Positions 7,214-17,566 of a stretch of 57,328 nt of DNA are shown piece by piece; position 1 is the stretch's first letter; each line of letters starts with the position of its first letter. Both the position numbers and the translations under genes were made by a program. The notes beneath the pieces were generated by a model. The model did no database searches. It had not been told where the DNA came from and was given only the letters and a program-made list of their open reading frames with translations. Source of the DNA: Subtercola sp. (GTDB lineage Bacteria > Actinomycetota > Actinomycetes > Actinomycetales > Microbacteriaceae); assembly GCA_025463765.1 (NCBI GenBank), contig JAODBC010000049.1, positions 1 through 57,328 of the forward strand. The letters are read 5' to 3'.

Positions 7214-8664
7214 AGCAGCCCGGTCTCGGCGGCGACCGATCTCGCGTCGGGTGAATACACCTCGAGCAGAAAATCGATTTCGTCGTGCCGCACCAGCCTG
7301 CTCCAGCCGATGCGCTCCGCGAATGCGGCGATTCGCTCATGCACCTCGTCGCCTGTCTGCAGGTAGTCGCTCACCGGGTGCCGCCAATGGCAGGCGACGA
7401 GGTGGCCGTCGGCCGAGAGCGCGGTGCCGAAGCGATCGAGCACGGCGTCGAGCGTCGACTTCTCGAAGTAGTAACCGACCTCGGAGAACACGATGAGGTC
7501 ATAGGGCCCGTCGATTGGCGATGTTGCCGCATTCGCCACGCGAAACGTGACGTTGGGGGCTGCAGCGAGTCGTTCCCGGGCCTGCTCGATGGCGGCGGGC
7601 GCGATGTCGAGGGCCAGCAGGGCCGCGACGCGGGGCGCGAGCTGCTCGGTGAGCACGCCGATCGAGCAGCCGACCTCGAGCCCCGACGAGTAGCGCTGCC
7701 GGGGGAGGGCGGCCAGGGTGGCAGCGCGTTTACGTTCTTCGTACCAGCGGTCGGTGAACCCCCAGGGGTCGGCCGAGCGGGCGTAGGTGGCGTCGAAGTA
7801 CTCGCCGGGCATGGCTGCCGAGCTTGCGGTGGTGGCGCCGGTCTCGGCTCGCTCGGGGCCGGAGCGGGCATCCGGAGCCGGTTGCGCCCGAACGAAGATC
7901 TCGTCGTCACGGTCGAAATTGGCAAGAAAAGTGGCGTGCAACAGAGCCTCGTCGCCCGGGGCGGGGCTGAGCGGCTCGGTCTGCGACCGGTGAGCCGAAA
8001 TGGCGCGGTCTTTCGAGAGGGCGCCCCAGTCGCTGAGGGGGAGCCTGACGAAGTCGGGCCACGGTGTCTGCGGCGCGTCGGGGGTGCCCCAGTGCCAGAG
8101 CCAGATGGGGTATTCGAGCAACTCGAGGCCGTGCTGGGCGGCGAATACGGCGCAGGTCTCGCCGACAACACGGTGATCGGGATGCTCGTCTCCGCGCCAG
8201 GGCGCGGCGAGCAGGGTTCGGGTGCCTGACGAGGCTGGGGTCGCCCCCTCGCCCATGATCGACGACAAGCCGTTCACGAGCGCTGTGTGAACGTTCTGGG
8301 GGTCGGCGGCGAGTCTTCCGTCGCCGTATCCCAGCTCGACAACGGGCGTGCCGGGTGCGAGCAGATCGAGTGCCTCGCGCACTTCTCGCGATCGTGCGGC
8401 CGCGAGTCCGGCGGCGCCGAGCGTGGGGGAGTCGGGGTGCGAGGCATCGCCGTTCGTCACGACGACGACCGTCACCGCGATCTCACGGCCGAAGCACTCT
8501 GCGATGAGCCCGCCCGCTCCGAGCGTCTCGTCGTCGGGGTGGGCGGCGACCACGATGAGCCGGCTTACGTCGTCGAGCGTCGCGACGGGCAGCTCGGCAA
8601 AGCGTGGGTCTTTTGCCCACTCGGCCCGGGTGGTTCCGGGGTCGCGGGAGTCGAAGGTCACCAT
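7210..8664 (-). CDS. Bifunctional PIG-L deacetylase / NodS-like SAM methyltransferase
   Basis: 484 aa with two enzyme domains. Residues about 20-240 are a PIG-L/LmbE zinc N-deacetylase: VVAAHPDDETLGAGG (zinc-binding AHPDDE) and GDEHPDHRVVG (third zinc ligand). After a Pro/Ala/Glu-rich linker, residues about 285-470 are a class I methyltransferase: PWGFTDRWYEERKRAATLAAL followed by motif I LEVGCSIGVLTEQLA, then LALDIAP and VFSEVGYYF. The arrangement before motif I resembles NodS, the N-methyltransferase of Nod-factor synthesis. The fusion implies deacetylation of an N-acetyl sugar and methylation of the freed amine (inference). ATG at 8664 overlaps the upstream gene by 7 bp; upstream codons in this frame are Arg-rich nonsense. 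It overlaps the glycosyltransferase start by ATGA. Confidence 0.87.
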   Translation of the reverse strand: MVTFDSRDPGTTRAEWAKDPRFAELPVATLDDVSRLIVVAAHPDDETLGAGGLIAECFGREIAVTVVVVTNGDASHPDSPTLGAAGLAAARSREVREALDLLAPGTPVVELGYGDGRLAADPQNVHTALVNGLSSIMGEGATPASSGTRTLLAAPWRGDEHPDHRVVGETCAVFAAQHGLELLEYPIWLWHWGTPDAPQTPWPDFVRLPLSDWGALSKDRAISAHRSQTEPLSPAPGDEALLHATFLANFDRDDEIFVRAQPAPDARSGPERAETGATTASSAAMPGEYFDATYARSADPWGFTDRWYEERKRAATLAALPRQRYSSGLEVGCSIGVLTEQLAPRVAALLALDIAPAAIEQARERLAAAPNVTFRVANAATSPIDGPYDLIVFSEVGYYFEKSTLDAVLDRFGTALSADGHLVACHWRHPVSDYLQTGDEVHERIAAFAERIGWSRLVRHDEIDFLLEVYSPDARSVAAETGLL

Positions 8665-9791
8665 GGCCACGCTCCGCCCGCACCCGGCGCGAGCAGCTGT
8701 TCGCCGAGTGCGGCATCGTCTTTCTCGGCGTGGTGCTGCCGTACATACAGCTCCAGGTCGGCCACGCGCTTGGCATGCGCCGCGTTCTGCGCGAGCGGTG
8801 CCGGTCCCAGGGCGTGTGCGACGTGCTGCAGCACCGATTCGGATGCCCGGGCCACCGTTGCCCGCACCCGGTTCGCCAGCAGGCCTCCTGCGGCGCCGGT
8901 TGCCGAACCCGCGTCGACGAGCTGCGCCGCCTCGGCGAGGGCGCGACGACAATCGTTGAGCTGGGCATCCACTGCGCCGAGATGCATCAGCAGAAAGGCG
9001 TCGGGTGTCGGGCGACCGGCAGCCGCGTCGAAGAGTGTACGAGCGACCCCGACCGCGCCGCCGTACCAGCACGCAGCGACCCCGATCGCGCCCCACCAGA
9101 ACCCTGAGCGGCTCAGGTACCAGCCCGCGGCACCGACCGGTTCGGCCGGCACGCCGTCAAAGCGCACCGGCCCGCTCGGTATCTCGCTGAGGCCCCGCGC
9201 GTGCCACTCGCCCGGAAGCACCGTCACGCCGGGGTGGCGCAGGTCGACGTCGAACAAGCGGCGTACCGGAGTGGTCGCCGGCAGGGAATCTCCCGAAGGG
9301 TCGACCAGAGCGGTCACAAGGGCACGGTCGAGCCGATCGGCGAGTGAACACCACGGTTTCAGTCCGGCCAGCGTGAAGCTCCCGTCGGCGGCTGCGGCGG
9401 CCGACAGCGCGTTGCCACTGCCGCCCTCCGAGGCGAAGACCCCCCAGGTCGCGGTCGTCTGTTCGCTGCTGCTGCATTCGTGTTCGCAGCTGCCGCATTC
9501 GGCGAGAATCGCCCGCGCGTCGAGGTGCGGCTCGACGGCCCGCGCGCTGCCGAGGTCATGGGCGCCCACGGTTGCAAGCAGCTCCCAGAGTGTCTGGGTA
9601 CGCCCGATACCCGGGCGGATGCCCGTGGCGCCGATCACGCGAGCGACGGCGAGAGCGTCGGTCACGGTCGGAGCGGGCTCGTCGAGCAGCCTCTGCAGGG
9701 CATCCTGAACGGCGGGATCGAGCGCGGTCGTCTGCGGTTGCGCGTGCGCCGAACGAGCCTCGAACGTCACGAGAGAATCGCTCAATCGCAT
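8658..9791 (-). CDS. Acyl-CoA dehydrogenase-like flavoprotein
   Basis: 377 aa, divergent member of the acyl-CoA dehydrogenase superfamily. The middle beta domain is recognisable (WGVFASEGGSGNALSAA, then LAGLKPWCSLADRLDRALV and a DGVPAEPVG turn), followed by the C-terminal helical domain ending in DLELYVRQHHAEKDDAALG. A Cys-rich stretch CGSCEHEC around residue 100 is not part of the usual family pattern. The start MRLSDS at 9791 is preceded by AGAAGGG. It is the first gene of the four-gene operon. Such proteins can oxidise acyl thioesters or act as flavin oxidases or hydroxylases on amines, so the substrate is open; the operon partners suggest an amino sugar or lipid-linked intermediate. Confidence 0.78.
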   Translation of the reverse strand: MRLSDSLVTFEARSAHAQPQTTALDPAVQDALQRLLDEPAPTVTDALAVARVIGATGIRPGIGRTQTLWELLATVGAHDLGSARAVEPHLDARAILAECGSCEHECSSSEQTTATWGVFASEGGSGNALSAAAAADGSFTLAGLKPWCSLADRLDRALVTALVDPSGDSLPATTPVRRLFDVDLRHPGVTVLPGEWHARGLSEIPSGPVRFDGVPAEPVGAAGWYLSRSGFWWGAIGVAACWYGGAVGVARTLFDAAAGRPTPDAFLLMHLGAVDAQLNDCRRALAEAAQLVDAGSATGAAGGLLANRVRATVARASESVLQHVAHALGPAPLAQNAAHAKRVADLELYVRQHHAEKDDAALGEQLLAPGAGGAWPW

Positions 9792-9950
9792 CGTGCACCC
9801 TTCTCCCGATTCTTCACTGTAGGGGGTCTCCGGGTGCGATGACGGGGCGAGGCCGACCCCTTGCGCCGGGCCTGATTTTGCGTCATACGAGCCCGGGATG
9901 CCGTCGTCAAGCCCCCACGACCGGGCGCGGCGCTCGGTCATGATGGAGTA
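9792..9950. promoter_or_regulatory. Divergent promoter region, four-gene operon / glgX
   Basis: 159 bp between the divergent start codons at 9791 (minus) and 9951 (plus). It must hold both promoters. I see no strong dyad or convincing -35/-10 pair; the 5' leader of the minus operon contains AGAAGGG as its ribosome binding site. Confidence 0.5.
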
Positions 9951-12002
<2,052 letters not shown>

Positions 12003-12041
12003 GCGCTTGACCGCGCCTGCGCGAGCGGCAAGGGTGGGGTG

Positions 12042-12776
12042 ATGTCGATACTCTCGGATGCGCTCGCGGCTCTGCACAGACCGAAGGCACCGCTGCTGCA
12101 TGTCGCCGTCGACGAGGGGTCGGGCCCGCCCGTCATTCTGGTGCACGGCATTGCGTCGTCGTCGGCGACGTTCCATTACGTGATTCCGCTGATCGAGGCA
12201 GGTCACCGGGTCATCGCGATCGACATTCTCGGGTTCGGTGAGTCGCCTCGACCTCCCGATGCCGAATACACCATGCACGAGCACGTCGACGCCCTGGCGG
12301 CGACCATCCACTCGCTGCACCTGCGCGAGCCGTTCGTTCTGGTGGGCCACTCGCTCGGCTGCCTCATCACCTCTCGCTTCGCATCGACGCATGCGAAAGT
12401 GGTCACACATCTCGTGCTGGTCAGCCCGCCCATCTATCTGAACCCGATGGAGATCGGCGACCCGAAGCTGCGCAAACGCGTGTCGGGCTACCTGAAGATC
12501 TACGACTACCTGCTGGTGCCCTTTGTGAAGTCCATGCAGCACTGCATCGAGGTGCAGACCATCATCAGCGACCTTGCGCACGTCGAGGTGCCGATCGATG
12601 TGGTGTACGGCCGGTTCGACGAGTTCATCGCCCCCGGCAGCATCGCCATCATCGAGAAGATGCGCGGCGTGACGGTGCATATGGTTCAGGCGGCAGACCA
12701 CATGATCCGGATGCCCCTGGCGCGCGTGGTGGCAGCGGCCATCAACACCGCTCCCGCGAGTCTGGTTGTCACCTGA
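12042..12776 (+). CDS. Alpha/beta hydrolase
   Basis: 244 aa, alpha/beta-hydrolase fold. VILVHGIASSS provides the oxyanion-hole HG, FVLVGHSLGCLI is the nucleophile elbow (Ser in GHSLG), VVYGRFDEFI holds the likely catalytic Asp, and QAADHMIRMPLAR the catalytic His near the C terminus. No signal peptide. The ATG at 12042 is used, with AGGGTGGGG just upstream; a GTG directly before it is also in frame. It starts 39 bp after glgX and may be co-transcribed. The substrate is unknown. Its last codons and stop lie inside the first copy of a 19-bp triple repeat. Confidence 0.85.
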   Translation: MSILSDALAALHRPKAPLLHVAVDEGSGPPVILVHGIASSSATFHYVIPLIEAGHRVIAIDILGFGESPRPPDAEYTMHEHVDALAATIHSLHLREPFVLVGHSLGCLITSRFASTHAKVVTHLVLVSPPIYLNPMEIGDPKLRKRVSGYLKIYDYLLVPFVKSMQHCIEVQTIISDLAHVEVPIDVVYGRFDEFIAPGSIAIIEKMRGVTVHMVQAADHMIRMPLARVVAAAINTAPASLVVT

Positions 12777-12818
12777 AACTCCGGCTGTCACCTGAAACTC
12801 TGGCTGTCACCTGAAAGA
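12762..12818 (+). repeat. Three tandem 19-bp repeats, each with a TGA
   Basis: Three consecutive copies of CTGGCTGTCACCTGAAACT (copies start at 12762, 12781 and 12800; one or two changes per copy, the last ends AAGA). The first copy contains the hydrolase stop codon. Because 19 is not a multiple of three, the three TGA codons (12774, 12793, 12812) fall in the three different forward frames. A short GGGCC/GGCCC hairpin follows at 12819-12835. Confidence 0.9.
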
Positions 12819-12872
12819 GGGCCAGACGGCGGCCCGCTGACGTAGACTGAGCCGCCTACAGAGCGAGGTCGC

Positions 12873-14366
12873 ATGACCCTTCAGGATTACGTCCGTGTTC
12901 TGAAGGCGCACTGGGTGGCCATCATCGTCTTCACCCTAGTCGGCGCGCTCGCCGCCTGGGGTTGGACGTTTTTACAGACGCCGGTCTATTCGGCGAACTC
13001 GACCGGCATCGTGAGCATGGTCTCCGACGGCACCATCGGCGAGTCGGTGGCGACCGATGCTCTCGCGAAGTCGAAGGCGACCACTTTCGTCGCCGTCGGG
13101 CAGTCCCGTGCGGTCGCCGACATCGTGATCGGGCAACTGGGTCTCACCGACTCCGCCGAGTCGGTGGCCGACCGAGTCACGGTGACGAACACGAAAGACA
13201 CGCCGACCATCAACATTTCTGCGAAGGCCTCGAGCGGGGCGAAAGCCAAGCAGCTTGCCGACGCCTGGATCGTGGGAATGGCCGCTCAGATTCAGGCGAT
13301 CGAGAGTAAGACGGTCACCACCGGATCGACCGCGGTGACCCCAGCCCCCGCCACCTTTCTGGAGCCGATCGAGGCGGCGGTCGCGCCGCAGAGCCCCATC
13401 TTTCCGAACACCCGTATCTCGGTGCTGATCGGTGCGCTGCTCGGCTTGATCGTGGCGCTGGTGTACGCCGTTGTGCGCAACGTTCTCGACCGGCGCATCA
13501 GATCGGCGGCGATCATCCAACAGCATTTCAGACTGTCGGTGGTCGGCACTCTTCCGCGCGACAAAGCCCTCAGCGACCTCAGCAGGCTCACCTCCGGCGA
13601 TGGCACGGTCGGCGGATCAGTCGCGACGGCGCAGAGTCGCGCGCTGGGTGAGGCTTTTCGCGAGCTGCGCACCAATCTGCGCTTCATGCACATCGACAAC
13701 CCGCCCCGAGTCATCGTCGTCACGAGCCCGTCGCCGAACGACGGCAAGTCCACCGTCACGGCCAACCTCGCGATCGCACTGGCCGCCGCCGGGCAGAAGG
13801 TCGTCGTCGTCGACGGCGATCTGCGCAAGCCGATGGTGGCGTCGTCGTTCGGCGTGGTCGGGGGAGTGGGCGTCACCGACCTGCTCATCGGCAGCGCCGA
13901 GGTTCAGGATGTTCTGCAGCCCTGGGGCGATACCGGCAACCTGAACGTGCTGGGCGCGGGGTCGATACCCCCGAACCCGAGCGAACTGCTCGGTACGAAC
14001 GGCATGAACCTGCTGTTGCGACACCTCGCCAAAGACGCAATCGTGCTGGTGGATGCCCCGCCCCTGCTGCCAGTGACCGACGCGGCGATTCTCGCCGCTC
14101 AGGCCGACGGCGCCCTCGTGGTGGTCTCAGCGGGCCGAACGACCATCGACGAACTCGAACGGGCGCTGGCCGGCATCACCCTCACCAACGGAAAGGTGCT
14201 GGGCGTCATCCTGAACCGTGTTCCGCACACCGGCGCTGACGGACGCAGCTATGGCTACTACCACGGCGGATACAGCTCAGTGGCGGCCCCGGCTTCGGCC
14301 CCGGCACCCGCCCCGGTCTTCATGCCGACCGCTACGGCAGCTGCATCGGGTTCGCCGACAAGGTGA
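12873..14366 (+). CDS. Polysaccharide chain-length / tyrosine autokinase (Wzc/CpsCD-like)
   Basis: 497 aa. The N-terminal Wzz domain has two membrane segments (WVAIIVFTLVGALAAWGW near residue 12 and ISVLIGALLGLIVALVYAV near 180) around an extracytoplasmic loop. From about residue 260 there is a cytoplasmic BY-kinase domain: Walker A SPSPNDGKSTVTANL, Walker A' VVVVDGDLRKP and Walker B AIVLVDAPPLLPVTD. The tail GRSYGYYHGGYS is a tyrosine cluster, the usual autophosphorylation site. Such proteins control export and chain length of exo- or capsular polysaccharide. No polymerase or flippase genes are adjacent. Its 3' end overlaps the convergent DUF3494 gene by 35 bp. Confidence 0.9.
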   Translation: MTLQDYVRVLKAHWVAIIVFTLVGALAAWGWTFLQTPVYSANSTGIVSMVSDGTIGESVATDALAKSKATTFVAVGQSRAVADIVIGQLGLTDSAESVADRVTVTNTKDTPTINISAKASSGAKAKQLADAWIVGMAAQIQAIESKTVTTGSTAVTPAPATFLEPIEAAVAPQSPIFPNTRISVLIGALLGLIVALVYAVVRNVLDRRIRSAAIIQQHFRLSVVGTLPRDKALSDLSRLTSGDGTVGGSVATAQSRALGEAFRELRTNLRFMHIDNPPRVIVVTSPSPNDGKSTVTANLAIALAAAGQKVVVVDGDLRKPMVASSFGVVGGVGVTDLLIGSAEVQDVLQPWGDTGNLNVLGAGSIPPNPSELLGTNGMNLLLRHLAKDAIVLVDAPPLLPVTDAAILAAQADGALVVVSAGRTTIDELERALAGITLTNGKVLGVILNRVPHTGADGRSYGYYHGGYSSVAAPASAPAPAPVFMPTATAAASGSPTR

Positions 14367-15477
14367 CCGCGGCGTTCGTCGCCAGCAGTCGGCCGGTCAC
14401 CGTGGCCCGGGCGCCGGCAGTGACTGCTGCGCCGATGAGCGCGGTACCGACGAACTCCGAGTCGGCGCCGAGGGTGACGGCGCCCGTGGTCACCCAGAAG
14501 ATGCGCGAAGCGAGCGCGCCCCCGCTCAGAACCATGGAACTCGATGCGGCGGTGGTGAAGGCCCCGCCGGTGACCAGAATGAACGACGCCGACGGGTCGC
14601 CCCCGGCGTCGAAGGTGAGCACGCCGGTGAGTCCGATCGCGGCCGCCAGCTTGTAGACGCCCGGCAGCAAGGTGACTCCGCCGAGAGCGCCCGGTAAAGC
14701 AGCAGTGGCGGGCAGAGCGCTGGCCGCAGCCAGGGCCGACCGGGTGTCGATTTCGGCCTGCGCATTGTTCGCTGCCGAGCCGAATAGGGCCTGGGCAGCC
14801 GCAGAGAATCCGGTGAGCGCGGCGCCGGGCTCGAAACCGATGGCGCCGCCGAACGTCGAGGCGCCGCCCGTGTCGGTGAGCGCCAGCTGGCCGATGACGG
14901 CGTAGCCGGTGGCCGCACCGAGATCGATCTGGTTCGTCGTGGCGAACGGCAGCGAGACCTGATTGTTGCCGGTATTGGTGTCACCGCCGGAGCCGGCCGT
15001 GATGGTCGCTGTGGCGATCGAAGACACGAGCCGAGCCGGAGCGAGCGCGATCTTCCAGGTGCCCGTCAGCGTGGTCGAGCTCGAATGGGCGGCGATGCCA
15101 CTGGTGTAGGTGAAAGCGAAGTGGTCGTCGGTGTGTTCCACGGTCCAGCCGTCGACGGCATCGGGAACGAATGAGTCCGAGACACCGGTCAAGCCGTTTG
15201 CCGCGTTGAGCCGGGTCACGAAGACAGCGATCGGGCCGGTGGAGGTGCCGCCGCCCACCTCCGAGATCGTCACCGTGAGCGGGCTCGAACCGCCGCCACT
15301 CGCAATCGACGACAGGGTGAGGGCTGTGGCTGCGAGGCTGAAGTCGGTGATCGGCCCGCTGGCCGAGACGGCGGGTGCCCCCACGGCGAGAGTGACGAGG
15401 GGAATGCTCCACGCAGAGGCCGTCAGAAGGGTTCGCCGACTGACCATCGGCGAGAGATGCGACGGATCGACTGACAT
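14332..15477 (-). CDS. Tat-exported DUF3494 (ice-binding-like) protein
   Basis: 381 aa. The N terminus has a twin-arginine signal, SRRTLL followed by a hydrophobic stretch ending near APAVSA. Residues about 45-180 form a beta-rich CARDB/DUF11-like domain ending in GDTNTGNNQVSLPF. Residues about 185-381 match the DUF3494 pattern: IDLGAATGYAVIGQLALTD, GGAIGFEPGAALTGF, a helical segment, LGGVTLLPGVYKL, then beta-helix rungs (SASFILVTGGAFTTAAS, IFWVTTGAVTLGADSEFVG, ARATVTGRLLATNAAVTL). DUF3494 includes bacterial and fungal ice-binding proteins, but many members are only adhesion-like; ice binding is not shown here. ATG at 15477 has GTAGGAGC upstream. No LPXTG motif, so it is probably released. 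Confidence 0.82.
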   Translation of the reverse strand: MSVDPSHLSPMVSRRTLLTASAWSIPLVTLAVGAPAVSASGPITDFSLAATALTLSSIASGGGSSPLTVTISEVGGGTSTGPIAVFVTRLNAANGLTGVSDSFVPDAVDGWTVEHTDDHFAFTYTSGIAAHSSSTTLTGTWKIALAPARLVSSIATATITAGSGGDTNTGNNQVSLPFATTNQIDLGAATGYAVIGQLALTDTGGASTFGGAIGFEPGAALTGFSAAAQALFGSAANNAQAEIDTRSALAAASALPATAALPGALGGVTLLPGVYKLAAAIGLTGVLTFDAGGDPSASFILVTGGAFTTAASSSMVLSGGALASRIFWVTTGAVTLGADSEFVGTALIGAAVTAGARATVTGRLLATNAAVTLSANPMQLP

Positions 15478-15614
15478 CGCTGCTCCTACCGCGAAGGCGG
15501 GTGGTCTGCAGTTTCCAGAGTCCGGCGTTTGGGCCAGCATGTCACACCCGGGTGACAAAACCTAAGAAGGGCGGGGCGGGTCGGGCATCCGCTGCCCGCT
15601 CTGGCGCGGCGGCG

Positions 15615-17087
15615 TTATTGCAACGCCGAGGTCAGCCGCGCAAGATTGTCGAGAATCGTCGAGCGAAGCGGCTGCCTCAGCCACTCTTCGAGCGTGAGTT
15701 CGCGGCTCAGCTCTCGATACCCGTCTTCGACCGCGCGCATGTCGCGTACGAAGCTCGCTCCCCGCACCATCAGCGAGATCTCGAGGTCGAGGTTGAACGA
15801 GCGGATGTCCATGTTGCTCGAGCCGATGACCGCGAGTTCATTGTCGATCGTGAAGTGTTTGGCGTGCAGAATATACGGCGAACGGTAGAGCCAGATACGC
15901 ACCCCGGCACGCAGCAGCGCTTCGTAGTACGAGCGCTGGGCGTGATAGACCCCGGCCTGGTCGCCGATCTCTGAGACGAACAGCTCGACCTCGATGCCGC
16001 GCTGCGCCGCCGTGGTGATGGCGTAGAGCATCGAGTCGTCGGGCACGAAGTAGGGCGACGTGATGATGACCTTCTCTTGGGCGTAGTACATCAGCGCCAA
16101 AAAGAGCCTCAGGTTGTTCTCTCCTTCGAAACCCGGGCCGCTCGGCACCAGCTGGCAATCGAGCGCGTCTGGTGACGTATCGACGAGTTCGTCGCCGATC
16201 TCCACGGTCTCGCGGGCGAGCAGCTCGTTCGTCTCGCTGTACCAGTCGGTGATGAAAATGGCGTTGATACCGCTCACCACCGGCCCTTCGACACGGGTCA
16301 TCAGGTCTTGCCACTGCAACCCGCGCCTGATGTTGCTCTTCTTGTTGTAGCTGCGATCAATGAGGTTCTGCGACCCCATGAACCCCACCGTGCCGTCGAT
16401 GACGAGCAGCTTGCGATGGTTGCGCAGGTCTGGCCGCTGCCATTTGCCCTTCAGCGGCTGCACCGGCAGCATGAACTGCCACGTCACTCCGATGTCGGTC
16501 AGCTTCGCGAACGTCGCGCGATGGGTGGATGTTCGTACCGACGCAATGTGATCGAGCAGCACTCGAACGGTGACCCCCCGCTTCACTGCCGCCTCCAGGG
16601 CATCGAAGAAGTCGGCCGTCACCGGGTCGAGGGCGATGATGTAGAACTCGCAGTGCACGAAGGTCTTGGCGCGCCCGATTTCGGCGGTCATGGCAGCGAT
16701 GGATGCGGCGTAGTCGCCGATCAGCGTCGCCGTGTTGCCGCCGACCAGAGGCATCGCTCCCAGCTGCCGGTTCAGCCGCACCACCGAACGCAGCCAGGTG
16801 GGCCAGGGCTCGTCGTCGCTGACGAGCTCGATACCCTTTGTCGTCTCGATGATGAAGCTGTTGATGGCTGCCTGTTTGTCGCGCCGTTTCTTCGGCAGTT
16901 TGTAGCTGCCGATCAGCAGAAAGAACAAGACGCCGATGTAGGGAATGAGAAAGATCGCCAGCAGCCACGCCATCGCCGCGGCCGGGCGGCGGTTGCGGGG
17001 CACCACGATGATCGCGGTGATACGCACGGCGAGATCTACGAGCAGCGCCGCCACGATGACGATGATGGTGATCTGATCGCTTGTCAT
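15615..17087 (-). CDS. cls: Cardiolipin synthase (phospholipase D family), copy 1
   Basis: 490 aa. Two N-terminal membrane segments (QITIIVIVAALLVDLAVRI and AAMAWLLAIFLIPYIGVLFFLLIG) are followed by the RDKQ linker and two PLD domains. The HKD motifs are NHRKLLVIDGTVGFMGSQN (about residue 235) and LHAKHFTIDNELAVIGSSN (about 415). It would join two phosphatidylglycerols, or PG with another donor, to cardiolipin at the membrane. It starts at 17087 inside the stop of the upstream YchJ-like gene (ATGA overlap), so the two are translationally coupled. A second, equally long homologue lies at 18291. Confidence 0.93.
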   Translation of the reverse strand: MTSDQITIIVIVAALLVDLAVRITAIIVVPRNRRPAAAMAWLLAIFLIPYIGVLFFLLIGSYKLPKKRRDKQAAINSFIIETTKGIELVSDDEPWPTWLRSVVRLNRQLGAMPLVGGNTATLIGDYAASIAAMTAEIGRAKTFVHCEFYIIALDPVTADFFDALEAAVKRGVTVRVLLDHIASVRTSTHRATFAKLTDIGVTWQFMLPVQPLKGKWQRPDLRNHRKLLVIDGTVGFMGSQNLIDRSYNKKSNIRRGLQWQDLMTRVEGPVVSGINAIFITDWYSETNELLARETVEIGDELVDTSPDALDCQLVPSGPGFEGENNLRLFLALMYYAQEKVIITSPYFVPDDSMLYAITTAAQRGIEVELFVSEIGDQAGVYHAQRSYYEALLRAGVRIWLYRSPYILHAKHFTIDNELAVIGSSNMDIRSFNLDLEISLMVRGASFVRDMRAVEDGYRELSRELTLEEWLRQPLRSTILDNLARLTSALQ

Positions 17088-17530
17088 GCGCGGGCCCCCC
17101 GCAGTCGTGGTTCGTGAATGGTGCCATCGAGGTAGAGCCATCGGCCGCGTTCGGCGACGAAACTGCTGGTCTCGTGTAGTTCTGTCGCGCGGCCGCCGAG
17201 TCGTGAGCGAGCGACGAATTCGACCGTGCCGGTTTTCTCGAGCATCCCGCCGCCCGTGCGAGACACGATCTCGAGCGAGAAGAATTGCTGCTCGGGGTCG
17301 AGGTCGAGAGTCGCCGGGCGGGTCGACGGATGCCACGTGGCCAGCAGGTAGGCAGAGTCGCCGCGAACGAAGGCCGAGTAGCGCGAACGCATCAGGCGTT
17401 CTGCAGTGGGTGACGGCTGTGTGCCCCGATGCGCCGGAGCGCAGCACTCGCCATACGTGAGACCGCTGAGACACGGGCAGCGCTGTTCGTCGCCCACGAC
17501 GACGAACGAGGGGGTGGCCGGGGCGGTCAT
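17084..17530 (-). CDS. YchJ-family protein with SEC-C-like zinc motif
   Basis: 148 aa. The N-terminal CPCLSGLTYGECCAPAH segment is the SEC-C-type zinc-binding motif (C-x-C ... C-C) of the YchJ family; the rest (AERLMRSRYSAFVRGDSAYLLATWHPSTRP, then WLYLDGTI) is the NTF2-like YchJ domain. Function in the family is not established. It is upstream of and overlaps the cardiolipin synthase gene. The gap to the GAP-family gene on its right is 36 bp, so all three may be one transcript. Confidence 0.9.
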   Translation of the reverse strand: MTAPATPSFVVVGDEQRCPCLSGLTYGECCAPAHRGTQPSPTAERLMRSRYSAFVRGDSAYLLATWHPSTRPATLDLDPEQQFFSLEIVSRTGGGMLEKTGTVEFVARSRLGGRATELHETSSFVAERGRWLYLDGTIHEPRLRGARA

Positions 17531-17566
17531 TCTCCCATTATGCGGTGCGGAGGGCCGGGTGCGCGG

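Noticed and set aside
8664..9096. Longer N terminus for the deacetylase fusion
   Set aside because: The extra 144 codons are Arg-rich and overlap the acyl-CoA dehydrogenase gene in another frame.
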